Made by a program: the position numbers and the translations under genes
Shown: piece after piece, positions 61,687 through 64,000 of the stretch
How positions within the stretch are numbered: the first letter of the stretch is position 1
Layout of the letters: each line of letters begins with the position of its first letter
Notes under the pieces: model-generated
Seen by the model: only the letters and a program-made list of their open reading frames with translations
Told to the model about the DNA's origin: nothing
Database searches by the model: none
NCBI RefSeq assembly: GCF_003058265.1
Contig: NZ_QBUK01000001.1
Coordinates: 537,418 to 601,417, forward strand
DNA length: 64,000 nt
Direction of reading: 5' to 3'
From: Flagellimonas amoyensis
Lineage (GTDB): Bacteria > Bacteroidota > Bacteroidia > Flavobacteriales > Flavobacteriaceae

Positions 61687-63735
61687 ATGAGATTTCTGAT
61701 TTTTGCCCTACTTTTTTTCTCGGGCCATATTATATCCGCACAACAAGACTCCCTCCCTCCCCAAAAAGAGGTGGATTCCCTTAAAATGGCTCCTGCTGAT
61801 ACATTGGGGTTGAAACCAAAGGAATCTGTAGGGATTGATTCTGTAAAAACGACAAAGCCCAAGATGAAAAGTGTTCCGTCGCAGACTTTGCAAAAAGACT
61901 CTGTTTCCATAAAGGATTATAGGCTCATTTCATACCAGCGGGATACCACGTCTTTGGATACCACACTGACCATTCGCAAGGAATACAAGTACAATTACCT
62001 CCGGAAAGACGATTTTGAACTCATGCCCTTTGCCAATATGGGGCAACAGTACAATGAGCTGGGCAAGGATTTCTCTACCGCTTCCTATTATCCGAGGATC
62101 GGGGCCGAGGCAAAGAACACAGGATATTTTGAAAAGGAAGATGTTACCTATTATAATGTTCCCACCCCAATGACAGAACTCATGTTCAAGACCACAATGG
62201 AACAGGGACAGTTTTTGGATGCATTGCTCACATTCAATCTATCTAGAAAGTTCAATGCGTCCGTAGCGTATACGGGATTCCGTTCCCTGGGAAAGTATAG
62301 GTATGAGCAGGCCCAGGATGGAAAATTTAGGATGACATTCAATTACGAGACCCAAAATGGAAGATATGGTCTTAGGGGGCATATTGCGGCGCAGGAGCTC
62401 GAAGATGAAGAGAGTGGGGGTCTATTGGATAGAAGCCAGTTTGAAGATGGTGAGGATGATTTTCAGGATAGGGCAAAAGTTGATCTGCGTTATACCAATG
62501 CAGAAAACCGTATACTGGGCAAGCGCTACTTTTTTGATCATAGGCTTAAACTGGTCAACCATAAAAAGGATTCTACGGATACAGACCCCACAACGTTGGC
62601 CCTGGGTCACGAATTTGCTTATGAGACCAAACTATACGATTTTGTCCAAACGACCGCGCATATTTCCCTTGGGGAAGATCCCTTCCAAGTGCCCATTGAG
62701 GATAGGGCAAGGTTAAAGACCATGTACAATAAGGGGAGTGTGGAGTTTTCGAACAAGACCTTGGGAAAATTGTCAGGGAACATTGCCCTCTACAATTATA
62801 ATTATTACTTCAATAGCTTGCTGATCACCGAAGAGGAAACCATCCAGAACAAATTGGATGGGCAGGAAATATCGGTCGGTGGGGCCTACTCCAATAGGAT
62901 AGGGCCTTTGTTTTTGAAAGGAAATATCAATTACACAGTTTCAGGAGAGCTCACGGGCAATAACTTTGATGGTGTGGCCCGTTACAGGATAAATGATGAT
63001 TATGTCATTACAGGTGCTATAAATGTATCCTCGCGCATGCCCAATTTCAACTACCTGCTGTACCAAAGTGATTATAGGAACTTCAATTGGCAAAACAATG
63101 ACACTTTTGAAAACATCCAGGCCAAGACCATCAAATTCAGTTTTGAAACAAAGAACTACGGACTTTTGGAAGGGCAGTACAGTACCTTGGACAATTACAC
63201 CTATTTCGCTTCAACGGCTACGCAGGAGCAAATAGACAATGCCCAGGAAACAGCATTCGTGCGACCGTTTCAAGAATCAGGAACGGTGAACCACCTTAAA
63301 TTGAAATACACCAAGGAGCTCAAATGGCGTAAGTGGGCACTCATGAACACGGTCATGTACCAGAATGTTGCTCAGGACAACCAAGTGTTGAACCTGCCCG
63401 AATTGGTGACAAGGAACACACTATATTTTTCCAGTGACGTGTTCAAAAAGGCGATGTTCTTACAGACAGGTGTCACCTTCAAATATTTTACCACCTATAC
63501 TATGGATGCCTACAATCCATTGTTGGGTGAATTTTACATACAGAATAATGAAGAATTTGGAGGATATCCGTTATTGGATGTTTTTATAAATGCCAAAGTG
63601 AGGCAAACAAGGATTTATTTGAAGGCGGAACATTTGAATTCCATCTTTTCCGAGCCCAATTATTATTCTGCACCCAACTATCCCTATCGTGATTTTGTCA
63701 TACGATTTGGGTTGGTCTGGAATTTCTTTTCATAA
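61687..63735 (+). CDS. Putative porin, outer membrane beta-barrel
   Basis: 682 aa from the ATG at 61687 (MRFLIFALLFFSGHIISAQ, a signal peptide). The first 100 mature residues are Lys/Ser/Thr/Pro-rich (SLPPQKEVDSLKMAPADTLG), then FELMPFANMGQQYNELGKDF and SYYPRIGAEAKNTGYFEKED, typical of the Bacteroidota putative porin family. The remainder is a barrel with alternating aromatic strands ending in DFVIRFGLVWNFFS. No TonB plug is present, so passive diffusion or another outer-membrane role is expected. Base composition returns here to that of the core genes. Confidence 0.85.
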   Translation: MRFLIFALLFFSGHIISAQQDSLPPQKEVDSLKMAPADTLGLKPKESVGIDSVKTTKPKMKSVPSQTLQKDSVSIKDYRLISYQRDTTSLDTTLTIRKEYKYNYLRKDDFELMPFANMGQQYNELGKDFSTASYYPRIGAEAKNTGYFEKEDVTYYNVPTPMTELMFKTTMEQGQFLDALLTFNLSRKFNASVAYTGFRSLGKYRYEQAQDGKFRMTFNYETQNGRYGLRGHIAAQELEDEESGGLLDRSQFEDGEDDFQDRAKVDLRYTNAENRILGKRYFFDHRLKLVNHKKDSTDTDPTTLALGHEFAYETKLYDFVQTTAHISLGEDPFQVPIEDRARLKTMYNKGSVEFSNKTLGKLSGNIALYNYNYYFNSLLITEEETIQNKLDGQEISVGGAYSNRIGPLFLKGNINYTVSGELTGNNFDGVARYRINDDYVITGAINVSSRMPNFNYLLYQSDYRNFNWQNNDTFENIQAKTIKFSFETKNYGLLEGQYSTLDNYTYFASTATQEQIDNAQETAFVRPFQESGTVNHLKLKYTKELKWRKWALMNTVMYQNVAQDNQVLNLPELVTRNTLYFSSDVFKKAMFLQTGVTFKYFTTYTMDAYNPLLGEFYIQNNEEFGGYPLLDVFINAKVRQTRIYLKAEHLNSIFSEPNYYSAPNYPYRDFVIRFGLVWNFFS

Positions 63736-63824
63736 AAATTTTAGTGAGTTTGAAAATGTCAATGTTGAAAAACAAGCACTTACATTTTTATGAAATTTTA
63801 TTTCAAAAAAATACGGTAAAACAT

Positions 63825-63856
63825 TTTGCGGAGTCGAAATAACGTTCTTATATTTG
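63825..63856 (+). promoter_or_regulatory. Strong promoter of the likely rRNA operon
   Basis: TTTG (63825-63828), 20 bases, TATATTTG (63849-63856), followed by CACCCGC. This is a full match to the Bacteroidota -33/-7 pattern. An AT-rich stretch with GAAAT/ATTTC palindrome (63792-63804) lies upstream, as expected of a strong promoter. Confidence 0.75.
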
Positions 63857-63862
63857 CACCCG

Positions 63863-64000
63863 CTTAGCTGATAAGGCAGGGCGCTCCGGGAGGGGCCGAA
63901 AGGTTTGGACCGGGGGAAAAGAGAAGAAGTTCATATACATATTGCAATAGACAGCGTAAGAAAAGAATAGAACCATTTTGATGTCAAGGACTGGGAATTG
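63863..64000 (+). other. Probable leader of an rRNA operon (16S gene beyond the window)
   Basis: After the strong promoter there is a GC-rich stretch (GCTCCGGGAGGGGCCGAAAG) and then AGAAGTTCATATACATATTG, resembling the flavobacterial pre-16S leader (AAGTTCTTTGACATATTG in relatives). No coding frame is present. The 16S start itself is not seen. Confidence 0.6.

Overview
The window looks like a chromosomal segment from a marine-type Flavobacteriaceae bacterium, perhaps near Muricauda/Flagellimonas (genus is inference). The evidence is SusC/SusD and HmuY/TonB outer-membrane systems, TAnnTTTG-type -7 promoter boxes, DUF4230/GSCFA/DUF6607/DUF5522 families typical of Bacteroidota, and many Sec lipoproteins. 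Core genes are moderately GC-rich; several accessory blocks are clearly AT-richer.

Layout. 1-10 kb: 5' part of an alpha-2-macroglobulin lipoprotein (cut by the window edge), a TonB-type outer-membrane protein, and a minus-strand operon M23 peptidase - MerR - LemA - TPM - TPM. 10-18 kb: alaS - GSCFA - DUF4230, an M1/M61-type peptidase lipoprotein and a convergent aromatic amino acid hydroxylase. 18-23.7 kb: small lipoprotein and DUF5522 genes, a HExxH membrane protein, a ParE-type toxin-antitoxin pair, a D-cysteine desulfhydrase/ACC deaminase homologue, a glucosaminidase-LysM lipoprotein, a 0.65-kb block of palindromic repeats, and hemL. 23.7-26.9 kb: an AT-rich accessory island of three same-strand ORFs separated by attC-like foldable elements, ending in short-period repeats. 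27-30 kb: two AsmA/DUF748-like proteins and a cysteine-less ArsC-like protein. 30-35.5 kb: heme acquisition (TonB receptor - HmuY, with divergent DUF6607 - FMN-binding protein). 35.5-41.9 kb: a SatD-like regulator with three tandem operators and DUF3307, a Spy-like protein, a zinc metalloprotease, a pentad-repeat exported protein and a candidate small RNA. 41.9-50.4 kb: DASS transporter, TPR lipoprotein-like protein, lysS, thioredoxin-like protein, membrane-anchored LuxR-type regulator, YqaE/PMP3, a lipoprotein, lipB, and one further AT-rich solitary ORF. 50.4-55.7 kb: OmpA and associated secreted proteins, rnhB. 55.9-63.7 kb: SusC - SusD - glycan-binding-type lipoprotein, then a putative porin. 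The last 170 bases look like the promoter and leader of a ribosomal RNA operon whose 16S gene lies beyond the window.

Most notable: (i) attC-like, strand-asymmetric hairpin elements between the island ORFs, with a matching boundary at a fourth ORF 23 kb away; (ii) three promoters sharing TGTMACAW-N17-CTWTARG plus a common leader, suggesting an ECF-sigma envelope regulon; (iii) a palindromic repeat that has entered the GSCFA coding sequence in frame; (iv) a structured, terminator-ended non-coding transcript candidate; (v) three tandem 22-bp operators before the SatD-like gene.
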